Positions 35,888 to 44,956 of a DNA stretch of 64,000 bases are shown one piece after another. Every line of letters starts with the position of its first letter. Positions within the stretch are counted from its first letter, which is position 1. The stretch lies in NCBI GenBank assembly GCA_013347225.1, contig CP054595.1:1364001-1428000 (forward strand), in the 5' to 3' direction. A program made the position numbers and the translations under genes. The stretch is from Candidatus Accumulibacter similis. Lineage in GTDB: Bacteria; Pseudomonadota; Gammaproteobacteria; Burkholderiales; Rhodocyclaceae. The notes under the pieces are model-generated. The model was given only the letters and a program-made list of their open reading frames with translations. It was not told the origin of the DNA and did no database searches.

Positions 35888-35988
35888 CGCTCTCCCGCGA
35901 GGCGCCGAAGAGTTCCTGGCGGTCGGGCTGCGGACACGCGTGGCGACCGCGTGCGTCGCTGCCCGATGCCCCCGGTCGGCGCTAAGCC

Positions 35989-36633
35989 TCAATCCGGGCT
36001 GCCGTCTCCGGTCCAGCCCGCGCAACGCCAGACGCCGCCTTCGGTGACGATCAGGTCGAGCGGCTCGTCGTGCGGCTCGGGATGCACCGAGGCAAGTCGC
36101 GACAGCTCGAAGCCGACACCGATTGCCAGTGGCCGCGGGCGCAGGCTGACAAGCGTGCGATCGAAGTAGCCGCCGCCGTAGCCGAGGCGGAAGCCGGCGG
36201 CGTCGAAGCCGATGACCGGGATCAGCAGCGCTTGCGGCAGCACCGGTTCGCCGCTGGCTGGCACCGGGATGCCGAAGCGGTCGGTGGTCATCGCGCCTGC
36301 TGGCGACCAGGCGCGAAAGGCCAAGGCGCTGTCGGCAGCGACGACGACCGGCAGCAGCGCCACGAAGCCGGGATCGCCCTGGCGATGCCAGTGCGCGATC
36401 AGCGGCCGGAGATCCGGTTCGTTGTCGCGTGGCCAGCAGAAGGCGACCCGCAGAGCTGCGAGTCGGGGGATGGAGTCCTGCAGCAGGCCACGGACCACCA
36501 TCGAGAGCCGTGCCCACTCGTCCGCCGGCAGCGCGCGGCGACGCGCCAGTAGCGATCGGCGCAAGGCCCGCCGGTCGTCAGGACTGGCAGCCGTTTCGTC
36601 GGCAGCGCTGCCGGGCATGAAGCCGCTGGGCAT
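35989..36633 (-). CDS. 5-formyltetrahydrofolate cyclo-ligase
   Basis: The enzyme turns 5-formyl-THF into 5,10-methenyl-THF with ATP. The 214-residue protein shows RRSLLARRRALP near the N-terminus and the GFDAAGFRLGYGGGYFDRTL nucleotide/substrate loop (residues 145–164). Other ATGs exist at 36618, but the length is normal with the first. It is divergent from the transglycosylase gene with a 44-base gap. In enterobacteria the orthologue follows 6S RNA; there is no room for that here. Confidence 0.9.
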   Translation of the reverse strand: MPSGFMPGSAADETAASPDDRRALRRSLLARRRALPADEWARLSMVVRGLLQDSIPRLAALRVAFCWPRDNEPDLRPLIAHWHRQGDPGFVALLPVVVAADSALAFRAWSPAGAMTTDRFGIPVPASGEPVLPQALLIPVIGFDAAGFRLGYGGGYFDRTLVSLRPRPLAIGVGFELSRLASVHPEPHDEPLDLIVTEGGVWRCAGWTGDGSPD

Positions 36634-36677
36634 GTGTTATCCTCGACGACGCCATCATTCCAAAACCACAGCTTAGC

Positions 36678-38630
36678 ATGAACCTCCTGTTTACGATCCT
36701 GCTGCTGCTCCTGTCTTTCGCGCCGACCGGCGTCGTGCTGCGGCACGCCGCGGCGCAGTCCGCCGATGACCAGTTCCTGGCTGCCCGCGAGGCGGCGCGG
36801 ACCGGCGACCGCTCGCGGCTAGAGAGGCTGGCGCCGGCGCTGCACGGGCACGAACTCGAACCCTACGTCGATTACTGGCTGCTCGTCCCCGACCTGAAGG
36901 ACGCCGACCCTGAGGTGGCGAGGGCTTTCCTCGGCCGGCACGAGAACTCTTACATCGCGGAGAAGCTGCGCGGCGACTGGTTGCGGCAACTCGCCCGCAA
37001 GCAGCAGTGGGATCTTTTCGCTGCCGAGTACGCGCGCCTGCTGCAGCCCGATCAGGAGTTGGCGTGCCACGCGCTGCAGGGACGCCTGGCACGCGGCGAC
37101 GCGAAAGCGCTGGATGATGCCCTGCCGCTCTGGCTGAGCGCGCTCGAGCCGCCGGAGTCCTGTTACGCCGTGTTCGAGGCATTGATCGTCAGCAAGCGCG
37201 TTCTCGCCGATGCGGTCTGGGCACGCATTCGCCGTCAGTTCGAGGCGAACAAGATCCCTGCCGCGCTCTACACCATGAACTATCTGCCACCCAGCCAGAC
37301 GCCGGAGAGGAAGCTGGCGCAGACGGTCGCCGATTCACCGCTGCCCTGGCTGATCAAACTGCCGGGTGATTTCTCCGGCAATCGCATGCAGCGCGAGCTG
37401 GCAGCCCTGGCCATCCAGCGCATCGCCCGCAACGAGCCACAGGTGGCTGCCGATCAGCTCGAGCGGATCGGTGCGTCGCTGCGCAGCGGCGAGAAATCCT
37501 GGGCCTGGAGTCAGGTTGCCCGGCAGGCGGCGCAGCGGCACTTGCCGGAAGCGATGAACTGGTATCGGCAGGTCGGCGATGCGCCGCTGTCCGATGAGGC
37601 GGCGGAATGGAAGGTGCGTGCCGCGCTGCGGGTGCAGGACTGGGGGAGCGTGCGCGCGACGATCGAGAGCATGCCGCCGGCGCTGGCTGCCCAGCCGGCG
37701 TGGGTCTACTGGCTGGGTCGCGCGTACCGTGCTGGCGGTCGGCTCGAGGAGGCGAACGCGTTGTTCGGTCGCATCGCCGGCCAGCCGGACTTCTACGGCA
37801 GCCTGGCCAGCGATGAACTCGGTCGGCCGACGACGCCGCCGCCAAAGGCGCCGCCGGCAAGCCGCGAGGAACTGGCGCAGGTGGCCGCGATCCCTGCCGT
37901 CCAGAGGGCACAGGCCTTCTTTCGGCTGAATCTGCGCACCGAAGGGGTGCGCGAGTGGAGCTGGGCGTTGCGCGGCATGAGCGACCGCGAGCTCCTGGCG
38001 GCGTCCGAGATCGCCGTGCGCTCGGGCAACTACGACCGGGCGATCGCGGCAGCCGATCGGACGCGCAACGAGCACGACTATTCGCTGCGCTACCTCGCAC
38101 CCTACGGTGATCAGGTGCGGCCGGCAGCACGCAATCAGGCGCTCGACGACGCCTGGGTTTACGGCCTGATGCGCCAGGAGAGCCGCTTCATCAGCAGCGC
38201 GCGCTCGCACGTTGGTGCTTCCGGGTTGATGCAGCTGATGCCGGCGACCGCCAAGTGGGTGGCGAACAAGATCGGTCTGAAGGATTTCCATCAGGGTCGC
38301 GTCAACGATCCGGAAACCAACCTGCTGCTCGGCACCACCTACATGCGGCTGGTGCTCGAGAGTCTCGACAATCACCCGGTGCTCGCCTCGGCTGCGTACA
38401 ACGCCGGGCCGGGCCGCGCCCGACGATGGCGCGCCGAGCGCCCGCTCGAGGGAGCAATCTATGCCGAGACCATCCCCTTCAGCGAAACCAGGGATTACGT
38501 GAAAAAGGTGATGAACAACTCGATCTACTATGCGGCGCTGTTCGACGGCAAGCCACAGACGCTGAAGAACCGGCTCGGCGTCATCGCTCCGCGCACCGGT
38601 GGCGAGGCCAGGGGCGAAGATTTGCCTTAG
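36678..38630 (+). CDS. slt: Soluble lytic murein transglycosylase (Slt70 type)
   Basis: The 650-residue exported enzyme has a signal peptide (to about residue 30), a long alpha-superhelical U-domain, and a C-terminal lysozyme-like domain (about 490–640). The catalytic glutamate lies in MRQESRFISSARSHVGASG, followed by LMQLMPATAKWVA and AYNAGPGRARRW. It cuts peptidoglycan with 1,6-anhydro-MurNAc products. It is one of several cell-wall enzymes in this window. Confidence 0.94.
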   Translation: MNLLFTILLLLLSFAPTGVVLRHAAAQSADDQFLAAREAARTGDRSRLERLAPALHGHELEPYVDYWLLVPDLKDADPEVARAFLGRHENSYIAEKLRGDWLRQLARKQQWDLFAAEYARLLQPDQELACHALQGRLARGDAKALDDALPLWLSALEPPESCYAVFEALIVSKRVLADAVWARIRRQFEANKIPAALYTMNYLPPSQTPERKLAQTVADSPLPWLIKLPGDFSGNRMQRELAALAIQRIARNEPQVAADQLERIGASLRSGEKSWAWSQVARQAAQRHLPEAMNWYRQVGDAPLSDEAAEWKVRAALRVQDWGSVRATIESMPPALAAQPAWVYWLGRAYRAGGRLEEANALFGRIAGQPDFYGSLASDELGRPTTPPPKAPPASREELAQVAAIPAVQRAQAFFRLNLRTEGVREWSWALRGMSDRELLAASEIAVRSGNYDRAIAAADRTRNEHDYSLRYLAPYGDQVRPAARNQALDDAWVYGLMRQESRFISSARSHVGASGLMQLMPATAKWVANKIGLKDFHQGRVNDPETNLLLGTTYMRLVLESLDNHPVLASAAYNAGPGRARRWRAERPLEGAIYAETIPFSETRDYVKKVMNNSIYYAALFDGKPQTLKNRLGVIAPRTGGEARGEDLP

Positions 38631-38670
38631 AATGACGTCTTCCCGACTTCTTCTTTCCCGGCAGGATGCT

Positions 38671-39636
38671 ATGAACCTCGCGAATGTGTTGTTGATCGGT
38701 GGCAGTGGTTTCGTTGGCGTCTGGATCGCCAGTCGCCTTTCGGAAAGCGGTGTGCGGGTGACGATCCCGACCCGCCATCGCGAGAACACCAAGAAGCTGA
38801 TCACCCTGCCGACGGTGGCGATGGTCGAGGCCGATGTGCATGATCCGGCGACCCTCGTGCAGCTGATGCGCGGCCAGGACGCAGTCATCAACCTGGTCGG
38901 CGTCCTGCACGACAGCGATTCCCGCCTGCCCTATGGCAAGGGCTTTGCGGCGGCGCACGTCGAACTGCCACGCAAGATCGTCGCCGCCATGCCGCAGGCG
39001 GGCGTGCGGCGGCTGCTGCACATGAGCGCCTTGCAGGCGGCCGTCGGCGCGCCATCCGAATACCTGCGGTCGAAGGGCGATGGTGAGATGGTTGTGCGTG
39101 CGGCGATGGCTCAGCTCGAGGTGACGATCTTTCGTCCGTCAGTGATCTTCGGCCCCGGTGACGCATTCCTCAACATGTTTGCCAGTCTCGTCAGACTGCT
39201 GCCGGTTCTGCCCCTGGCTGGCGGCAGCGCCCGCTTCCAGCCGGTCCACGTCGGTGACGTGGCGGCGGCCTTCGTCGCCAGCCTGAGCGACGGGGCGACG
39301 GTCGGGCGGACTTACGACCTCTGCGGGCCGAAGGTGTACGCCCTGCGCGAACTGGTTGAATACACGGCACGTCTCGTCGGCAAGTCGCCCTGGATCATCG
39401 ACCTCGGGACGGGTGGCTGGGCCTATCTGCAAGCAGGCGTGATGTGGCTGCTGCCGAAGCCGCCGCTGTCGCCGGACAACCTTCGTTCGATGGAAGTCGA
39501 CAGCGTCACCGATGGCACGCATGACTATCCCGGCTGGCAGCCGAAAGCGCTCGAAGCGGTTGCCCCGGGTTATCTCTCGTCGGCAGAGATTCCGCAGCTT
39601 CGTTTCGACCGCTACCGTTTCCGCGCCGGCCGCTGA
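38671..39636 (+). CDS. NDUFA9-like NAD(P)-binding epimerase family protein
   Basis: The 321-residue atypical short-chain dehydrogenase has the Rossmann motif VLLIGGSGFVG at residues 5–15 and a YLRSK active-site-like motif (near residues 131–135). It resembles the NDUFA9-related proteins of betaproteobacteria, whose substrate is unknown; some homologues help in quinone or hopanoid metabolism. The ATG at 38671 follows CAGGA. The gene is 40 bases after slt. Confidence 0.82.
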   Translation: MNLANVLLIGGSGFVGVWIASRLSESGVRVTIPTRHRENTKKLITLPTVAMVEADVHDPATLVQLMRGQDAVINLVGVLHDSDSRLPYGKGFAAAHVELPRKIVAAMPQAGVRRLLHMSALQAAVGAPSEYLRSKGDGEMVVRAAMAQLEVTIFRPSVIFGPGDAFLNMFASLVRLLPVLPLAGGSARFQPVHVGDVAAAFVASLSDGATVGRTYDLCGPKVYALRELVEYTARLVGKSPWIIDLGTGGWAYLQAGVMWLLPKPPLSPDNLRSMEVDSVTDGTHDYPGWQPKALEAVAPGYLSSAEIPQLRFDRYRFRAGR

Positions 39637-39744
39637 GACTGCCGGCGGCTGGCATCCCCGCATGCTGTACCGGCCCGGTGACTGTCCTTGCCCAGCCCGC
39701 AGGGGGCAAGCCGCTCTGCCGGCGTTGCCCTGCGTTCTCGTCGC

Positions 39745-40974
39745 GTGAAGATCTTCACCGTTGGCGGTGCGGTTCGCGACGCACTCCTCGGTTTGCCGGT
39801 GCAGGACCGCGATTACGTCGTCGTCGGTGCGTCGCCGCACGAGATGCTGGCGCGCGGTTTCCGCCAGGTCGGCAAGGACTTTCCCGTCTTCCTGCATCCA
39901 CAGTCGCACGAGGAGTACGCGCTGGCGCGAACCGAGCGCAAGGCCGGTCATGGCTACCATGGATTTGCCGTCGATGCCGCGCCGACGGTGACGCTGGCCG
40001 AGGATCTGGCGCGTCGCGACCTGACGATCAATGCCATGGCCCGTGCCGCGGACGGCGAACTGATCGACCCATACCATGGCATCGACGATCTGCAGGCGCG
40101 CGTGCTGCGCCATGTCGGCCCGGCCTTCAGCGAGGATCCGGTGCGCATTCTGCGTCTTGCCCGTTTTGCCGCACGCTTCGCCGACTTCCGCGTTGCTCCC
40201 GAGACACTCCTTCTCATGCAGGAGATGGTCGCTGCCGGGGAGATCGATCACCTGGTCAGCGAGCGCGTCTGGCAGGAACTGGCGCGGGGATTGATGGAAG
40301 CGCGGCCGTCACGGATGTTCGAGGTCCTGCGCCAATGCGGTGCTCTGGCGCGGCTGCTGCCTGAACTCGACGCACTTTTCGGCGTACCGCAGCGTGCTGA
40401 GTGCCATCCGGAGGTGGATACCGGCGCGCATGTGCTGCTCGTCGTCGATCAGTCGGCGCAGCGTCTCTGCTCGCTGCCCGTTCGCTGGGCGGTGTTGCTG
40501 CACGACCTCGGCAAGGGCGTGACGCCAGCTGCCGATCTGCCGCGCCATCCGGGCCACGAGGCGCGCAGCGTCAAGCTGGCTGGCGAGGTGTGTGCCCGTC
40601 TGCGCGTGCCGGCCGCCTGCCGGGAACTGGCCCTGCTCGTTGCCCGGCATCATGGCGACGTTCACCGGGCTCGCGAACTGACGCCGGGGGAAATCGTCCG
40701 GCTGCTTGAAGGCAGCGACGCATTGCGGCGCCCGGAACGCTTCGAACGGTTGCTCGAGGCGTGCATCTGTGATTTCCATGGTCGTCTGGGATGGCTCGAC
40801 GTGCCCTATCCGGCGCCGGCACTGCTGCGGCGTGCGCTGGCCGCCGTGCGCAGCGTCGATGCGGCAGCGATGGCGGAAGGCTGCAGCCAGCCGGCGCTGA
40901 TCGCGGCGCGCGTCGCCGCGGCGCGCGTGGCGGCTGTCGAAGAGCTGCTGTCCGGGCACCCGGGAGCGGTGTAG
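39745..40974 (+). CDS. cca: CCA-adding tRNA nucleotidyltransferase, multifunctional (HD-containing)
   Basis: The 409-residue protein adds or repairs the tRNA 3' CCA. The GTG at 39745 is chosen because the family starts at KIFTVGGAVRDALLGLPVQD right after it. The class II nucleotidyltransferase aspartates are in DRDYVVVG, and ARRDLTINAMAR follows. The C-terminal HD domain, with LLHDLGKGVTP and ARHHGDVHRA, marks the gamma/beta type with phosphohydrolase activity. It lies 108 bases after the NDUFA9-like gene. Confidence 0.94.
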   Translation: MKIFTVGGAVRDALLGLPVQDRDYVVVGASPHEMLARGFRQVGKDFPVFLHPQSHEEYALARTERKAGHGYHGFAVDAAPTVTLAEDLARRDLTINAMARAADGELIDPYHGIDDLQARVLRHVGPAFSEDPVRILRLARFAARFADFRVAPETLLLMQEMVAAGEIDHLVSERVWQELARGLMEARPSRMFEVLRQCGALARLLPELDALFGVPQRAECHPEVDTGAHVLLVVDQSAQRLCSLPVRWAVLLHDLGKGVTPAADLPRHPGHEARSVKLAGEVCARLRVPAACRELALLVARHHGDVHRARELTPGEIVRLLEGSDALRRPERFERLLEACICDFHGRLGWLDVPYPAPALLRRALAAVRSVDAAAMAEGCSQPALIAARVAAARVAAVEELLSGHPGAV

Positions 40975-41042
40975 CGAGCCGTCGCAGTCTGCCTGTCGGC
41001 GGCCATGCCGCGCGATGCGCGGCGGCCTGCCGGGCGCACGGA

Positions 41043-42233
41043 TCACAGGCTTGCGCTGCGGTCGCCGGTGGAAAAGCCGCGCAGCGGCGCGGAGATTCGC
41101 TTGCCGAGCGCCATCACCTTGAACAGCTCGCCCATCTCGGCCGGTGAAACCAGTTTCTGCACCGCGTTGGCCAGCGGCAGGTAGCGCAGCGTGTCGTCGA
41201 CGGGTGTCCGGGCGAGGATGTCGGTCAGGCCGCAGTTGAAGAGGAAGGCGGACTGGGTGGTGTAGCCAAGCAGATCGAGGCCCTCGCTGCAGCCGCTCTC
41301 GACGATCGCCGTGAAGTCGACATGGACGGTGATGTCCTGCAACCCGGGCAGGTAGAACGGATCATCGTGGGCGTGGTGGCGATAGTGGCACATCAGCGTG
41401 CCGGCATCGCGCTGCGGATGGTAGTACTCGCGTCGCGGAAAGCCGTAGTCGATCAGCAGCAGTACGCCCTGATCGAGGATCCTGGCCCACTGCGTCACCC
41501 AGGCCTGCGCAGCGAGCGAGATCTCGCTCAGGTAGGGCCGGCCGATGCCGCATTCGGCGGCCAGTGCCCGGGCGCGGTCGAGCAGGGGGCCGCCGGCTGG
41601 TCGGTCGGCCCAGGCGAATCGGCCGCCGGCGACGGTGACCCCGCGTTCGCTGATGCCATCGGCGTGCCAGCGGACGAGCCGGGCCGGCATCGCGTCGAGG
41701 ACCTCGTTCGCCAGGACGACACCGCTGAAGCGCTCCGGCAGCTCTTCGAGCCAGCGCACGCGGGACAGCAGGTGTGGTACCCGGTGGCCAATGGTGTCAC
41801 GCTGCCGGCGACGCAACTCGCCCGACAACTCGAGAATCGCGTAAGTCTCGGGCAGCCCGCGCTGTCGTTCCAGTTCGAGCAGGAGGTCGCAGGCCAGCTT
41901 GCCGCTGCCGCCGCCCACCTCTATGATCTGCGCCGGGCAACATGCCTGCAACTGCTGCAACTGGGCGGCCAGCGTCTGGGCGAACGTCGGCGAGAGCTCG
42001 GGGGCGGTGACGTAATCGCCCGCTGCGCCAAACTTGCTCGCCCCACCGCCGTAGTAGCCCAGGCCTGGCGTGTACAGCGCGAACTCCATGAAGCGGTCAA
42101 GGCCGATCCAGCCGCCGGCGGCAGCGATGCTGCCGGCAATGTCGCTGGCGAGCGCTTCGCTGGCTGCCCGAGCGTCGGCGGACGGTTCTGGCAGCGTCGC
42201 TGCCGCGACTGGCCGATGCGCCGGCACGCTCAC
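41043..42233 (-). CDS. MidA/NDUFAF7-family SAM-dependent methyltransferase
   Basis: The 396-residue protein has the DUF185/MidA layout: ALYTPGLGYYGGGASKFGAA near residue 53, the SAM-binding IEVGGGSGKLACDLL, VLANEVLDAMP, and LLIDYGFPRREYYHPQRD. Mitochondrial homologues methylate an arginine of the complex I subunit NDUFS2; bacterial targets are unproven. The GTG at 42233 overlaps the stop of the upstream gene (GTGA); a second GTG at 42227 is also possible. The open frame extends far upstream only as a shadow of that gene. Confidence 0.87.
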   Translation of the reverse strand: MSVPAHRPVAAATLPEPSADARAASEALASDIAGSIAAAGGWIGLDRFMEFALYTPGLGYYGGGASKFGAAGDYVTAPELSPTFAQTLAAQLQQLQACCPAQIIEVGGGSGKLACDLLLELERQRGLPETYAILELSGELRRRQRDTIGHRVPHLLSRVRWLEELPERFSGVVLANEVLDAMPARLVRWHADGISERGVTVAGGRFAWADRPAGGPLLDRARALAAECGIGRPYLSEISLAAQAWVTQWARILDQGVLLLIDYGFPRREYYHPQRDAGTLMCHYRHHAHDDPFYLPGLQDITVHVDFTAIVESGCSEGLDLLGYTTQSAFLFNCGLTDILARTPVDDTLRYLPLANAVQKLVSPAEMGELFKVMALGKRISAPLRGFSTGDRSASL

Positions 42234-43087
42234 TCCCGAACGAAACGAACCTGGCCGTAGACCTCGGGATGATGGCTGGCCAGCCAGTGCTCCGCCTCGG
42301 CCACGGCGCGTTCCCAGGTCGCAGCGCGCAGGGCGACCACCTGCGTGCTGCCGTCGTCCCGCTGCCAGAGCAGCGAGTGGCTGTGAAAACCGCCGCGTTC
42401 CTGCTGCCGTAGCGGGCAACTGAGGGCGGGCGGTTCGCGGCGCAGCTCGGCGCTGCCGGCGCTGGGCAGATGCAGACGGTAGCGGGGCCCCTTGCCGTCG
42501 TGCTGGACGACGAATTGCCGGTTCTCGCGGGTCTCCTCGACGACCTGCCACTCGGCACAGCCTTCAATGATCGCGGCAAAGGACCGTCCGTCTTCGTCAC
42601 GGATGACCTCGGCCACAACCTCGTGCGTCGTCCCGGCATCGTCGAGCACGTCGTGCCATGGTCGGCCGTTGCGCGTCGGCGGCGGGAAGGGCAGCGCGTG
42701 CTTGCCCTGCCGGATGCGGGCAAAGAGCGACGATTTCGTGACATCGTCGAGGTCGATCGACGGAAACGCCGAACGTGGCGCCGAGCGGAAACTGCCGGCA
42801 CCCATGTAGCCGACGTCCCACAGCGTACGCAACCACTCGGCGGTGTCCAGGGCGACCTGGGCAAGCTGGTCGTCGAGGTGCTCGCCATGCTCGCTTGCTG
42901 CGTGTTCGCTCGCTGCGTGTTCGCTCGCTGCCTGCATTGCCAGCAGGTCGGTCTCGTGGCGGCGTGCGCGCAGCACTTCCGCCAGCAGGGCGCCAACCCA
43001 CTCCGCATCGGCTGGCGGCAGCCGCGCGACGCGTTCGGCAAAGAGTGTCAGGTCATCGATGGCGAGAGGGGTATCCGGTTTGCTCAT
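42230..43087 (-). CDS. Uncharacterised protein with an Ala-Ala-Ser-Glu-His repeat
   Basis: The 285-residue cytoplasmic-looking protein has no signal peptide. Residues about 53–67 are a tandem AASEH repeat encoded by a 15-base DNA repeat. Later parts include TLWDVGYMGAGSFR and LPFPPPTRNGRPWHDVLDDA, with a C-terminal AEHWLASHHPEVYGQVRFV. I recognise no named domain. It is translationally coupled (GTGA overlap) to the MidA-type methyltransferase and is a natural candidate for its target or partner. Confidence 0.72.
   Translation of the reverse strand: MSKPDTPLAIDDLTLFAERVARLPPADAEWVGALLAEVLRARRHETDLLAMQAASEHAASEHAASEHGEHLDDQLAQVALDTAEWLRTLWDVGYMGAGSFRSAPRSAFPSIDLDDVTKSSLFARIRQGKHALPFPPPTRNGRPWHDVLDDAGTTHEVVAEVIRDEDGRSFAAIIEGCAEWQVVEETRENRQFVVQHDGKGPRYRLHLPSAGSAELRREPPALSCPLRQQERGGFHSHSLLWQRDDGSTQVVALRAATWERAVAEAEHWLASHHPEVYGQVRFVRE
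42887..42931. repeat. Three 15-base tandem units inside a coding region
   Basis: Units at 42887–42901, 42902–42916 and 42917–42931 read ATGCTCGCTTGCTGC, GTGTTCGCTCGCTGC and GTGTTCGCTCGCTGC on the plus strand. The last two are identical. In frame they encode AASEH on the minus strand, so copy changes would keep the protein in frame. Confidence 0.9.
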
Positions 43088-43214
43088 GACTCGGTTTCCA
43101 ATTGATGATGTCGTGAGTGTACCGCGGTGGCGGCCCGAAAGCTCGGTCTTTCCCGTCCCGAGCCCAGGAATCCGCTAAAATCAGCTCCTTGTTGTCGCCT
43201 GCCGGAAACGGGAC

Positions 43215-43952
43215 ATGGAAGGAAGAACGATACTGATCACCGGTGCTGCGCGGCGTCTGGGCAGAGCGATCGCGGTCGAGATGCACGGGACCGGAGCCAA
43301 CATCATGGTGCACTACCATCGGGCCGGGGAGGATGCAGCGACGCTCGTCGCCGAGCTGAACGCGCGGCGGTCGTCTTCGGCGGCCTGTCTGCAGGCCGAC
43401 CTGCGGCAGATCGACCGCCTGCCGGAACTGGTTGCCGCGACCGTCGATCGTTTTGGTCGCCTCGATGCGCTGGTCAACAATGCCTCGAGCTTTTTCCCGA
43501 CCCCCCTGGCCGAGATCGACCTGAGGGCCTGGAATGAACTCGTCGGCAGCAACCTGCAGGCGCCCCTGTTCCTGACCCAGGCGGCGGCAACGCATCTGAT
43601 CGATGTGTCCGGCAGCGTCGTCAATATCACCGATATCCACGCGGAACGCCCGCTTGCCGGCTATCCGCTGTATTGTGCCGCCAAGGCAGGCCTCCTCGGG
43701 CTGACGCGGGCGCTGGCGATCGAACTGGCACCGCGGGTGCGGGTGAACGCGGTGGCGCCGGGTCCGATCCTCTGGCCCGAGAGCGAGGTCTTCGGCAGCG
43801 CAGCGCGGGCGGAAATCGTCGCCAGTACGTTGCTCAACCGCGTCGGGTGTCCGCAGGACGTTGCGCGGGCGGTACACTACCTGCTGGCTGCAGCGGACTA
43901 TGTCACCGGCCAGGTGATCAACGTCGATGGCGGTCGCACCGCGCATCTTTGA
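43215..43952 (+). CDS. Pteridine reductase (short-chain dehydrogenase)
   Basis: The 245-residue SDR shows [12 protein letters not shown] (the PTR1-type RLG variant of the NADPH loop) at residues 9–20, [13 protein letters not shown] and the catalytic Y-x3-K in [11 protein letters not shown]. Pteridine reductases/FolM reduce dihydrobiopterin and dihydrofolate to the tetrahydro forms and can back up dihydrofolate reductase. It is 28 bases upstream of ttcA on the same strand, an order common in betaproteobacteria. A TAAAAT box at 43176–43181 may be its -10. Confidence 0.9.
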   Translation: MEGRTILITGAARRLGRAIAVEMHGTGANIMVHYHRAGEDAATLVAELNARRSSSAACLQADLRQIDRLPELVAATVDRFGRLDALVNNASSFFPTPLAEIDLRAWNELVGSNLQAPLFLTQAAATHLIDVSGSVVNITDIHAERPLAGYPLYCAAKAGLLGLTRALAIELAPRVRVNAVAPGPILWPESEVFGSAARAEIVASTLLNRVGCPQDVARAVHYLLAAADYVTGQVINVDGGRTAHL

Positions 43953-43980
43953 ATCGTTGACCTGCCGGAGAAAGCCGCTC

Positions 43981-44868
43981 GTGAACCTGTCGAACACCCT
44001 GCTGCGCTTGAGAAAGCGCCTCGAGAGCAAGGCTGGCAAGGCGATAGCCGATTACAACATGATCGAAGACGGTGACACGGTCCTGGTCTGCGTTTCGGGC
44101 GGCAAGGATTCGTACACGCTGCTGTCGCTCCTGATGGCCCTGCGCGAGCGGGCGCCGATTGCCTTCCGTCTGATCGCCATGAACCTCGACCAGAAACAGC
44201 CCGGGTTTCCGGCCGAGGTACTGCCGGCGTATCTGGAGCAGCTCGGTATCGAGTACCGCATTGTCGAGCAGGACACCTACTCGGTGGTGAAAACCAAGCT
44301 GCCGGCGGGCAAGACGACCTGTTCGCTGTGTTCGCGCCTGCGCCGTGGCGTCATCTACCGGACCGCCAAGGAACTGGGGGCGAACAAGATCGCGCTCGGT
44401 CATCATCGCGACGACATCGTGCATACCCTCTTTCTCAACCTGCTGTTCGGCGGTCAGCTCAAGGCGATGCCCCCAAAGCTGCTCACCGACGACGGTGCGC
44501 ATGTCGTCATTCGGCCACTCGCCTATTGTGCGGAAGCGGACATCGCCCGTCTTGCCCGCGGCATGGCGTACCCGATCATCCCCTGCAACCTGTGCGGCGC
44601 GCAGGACAACCTGCAGCGGGAGAAAATCCGCGCGATGATGGCTGACTGGGATCGGCGCTTTCCGGGACGCACCGAGGCGGTATTTTCGGCGCTGCAGAAG
44701 GTGGTTCCCTCACATCTGGCCGACAATTCTCTTTTCGATTTCAGGGGCTTGCGTCCCGGTGTCGGACCGGCGACAGTGGCTGGCAGCGACTCCGCTCCTG
44801 ATCCACAAGGGCAGGTGGACTGGTGGTCGGTGCCCGATGTCCTGCCGCTTCGGGTGTTGCGGTCGTGA
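43981..44868 (+). CDS. ttcA: tRNA 2-thiocytidine(32) synthetase
   Basis: TtcA thiolates C32 of certain tRNAs using ATP and an Fe-S cluster. The 295-residue protein has the PP-loop [11 protein letters not shown] (near residues 38–48) and the CxxC pair CSLC (near residue 119) and CNLC (near residue 206). The GTG at 43981 is preceded by GGAGAAAG. The C-terminal tail after [10 protein letters not shown] is extra and not conserved in appearance. It is co-directional with the pteridine reductase. Confidence 0.94.
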   Translation: MNLSNTLLRLRKRLESKAGKAIADYNMIEDGDTVLVCVSGGKDSYTLLSLLMALRERAPIAFRLIAMNLDQKQPGFPAEVLPAYLEQLGIEYRIVEQDTYSVVKTKLPAGKTTCSLCSRLRRGVIYRTAKELGANKIALGHHRDDIVHTLFLNLLFGGQLKAMPPKLLTDDGAHVVIRPLAYCAEADIARLARGMAYPIIPCNLCGAQDNLQREKIRAMMADWDRRFPGRTEAVFSALQKVVPSHLADNSLFDFRGLRPGVGPATVAGSDSAPDPQGQVDWWSVPDVLPLRVLRS

Positions 44869-44956
44869 GGCGCTGCGGTGGATCGGCTGTGCACGGGCTT
44901 GCGCCGGTGCTCCGGAACGGCGGCGGATCCGCTGCGGCGGGAGCGGAATTCGATCG

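Noticed and set aside
36634..36677. Possible 6S RNA next to the 5-formyl-THF cyclo-ligase gene
   Set aside because: Only 44 bases separate the divergent genes, far too short for 6S RNA.
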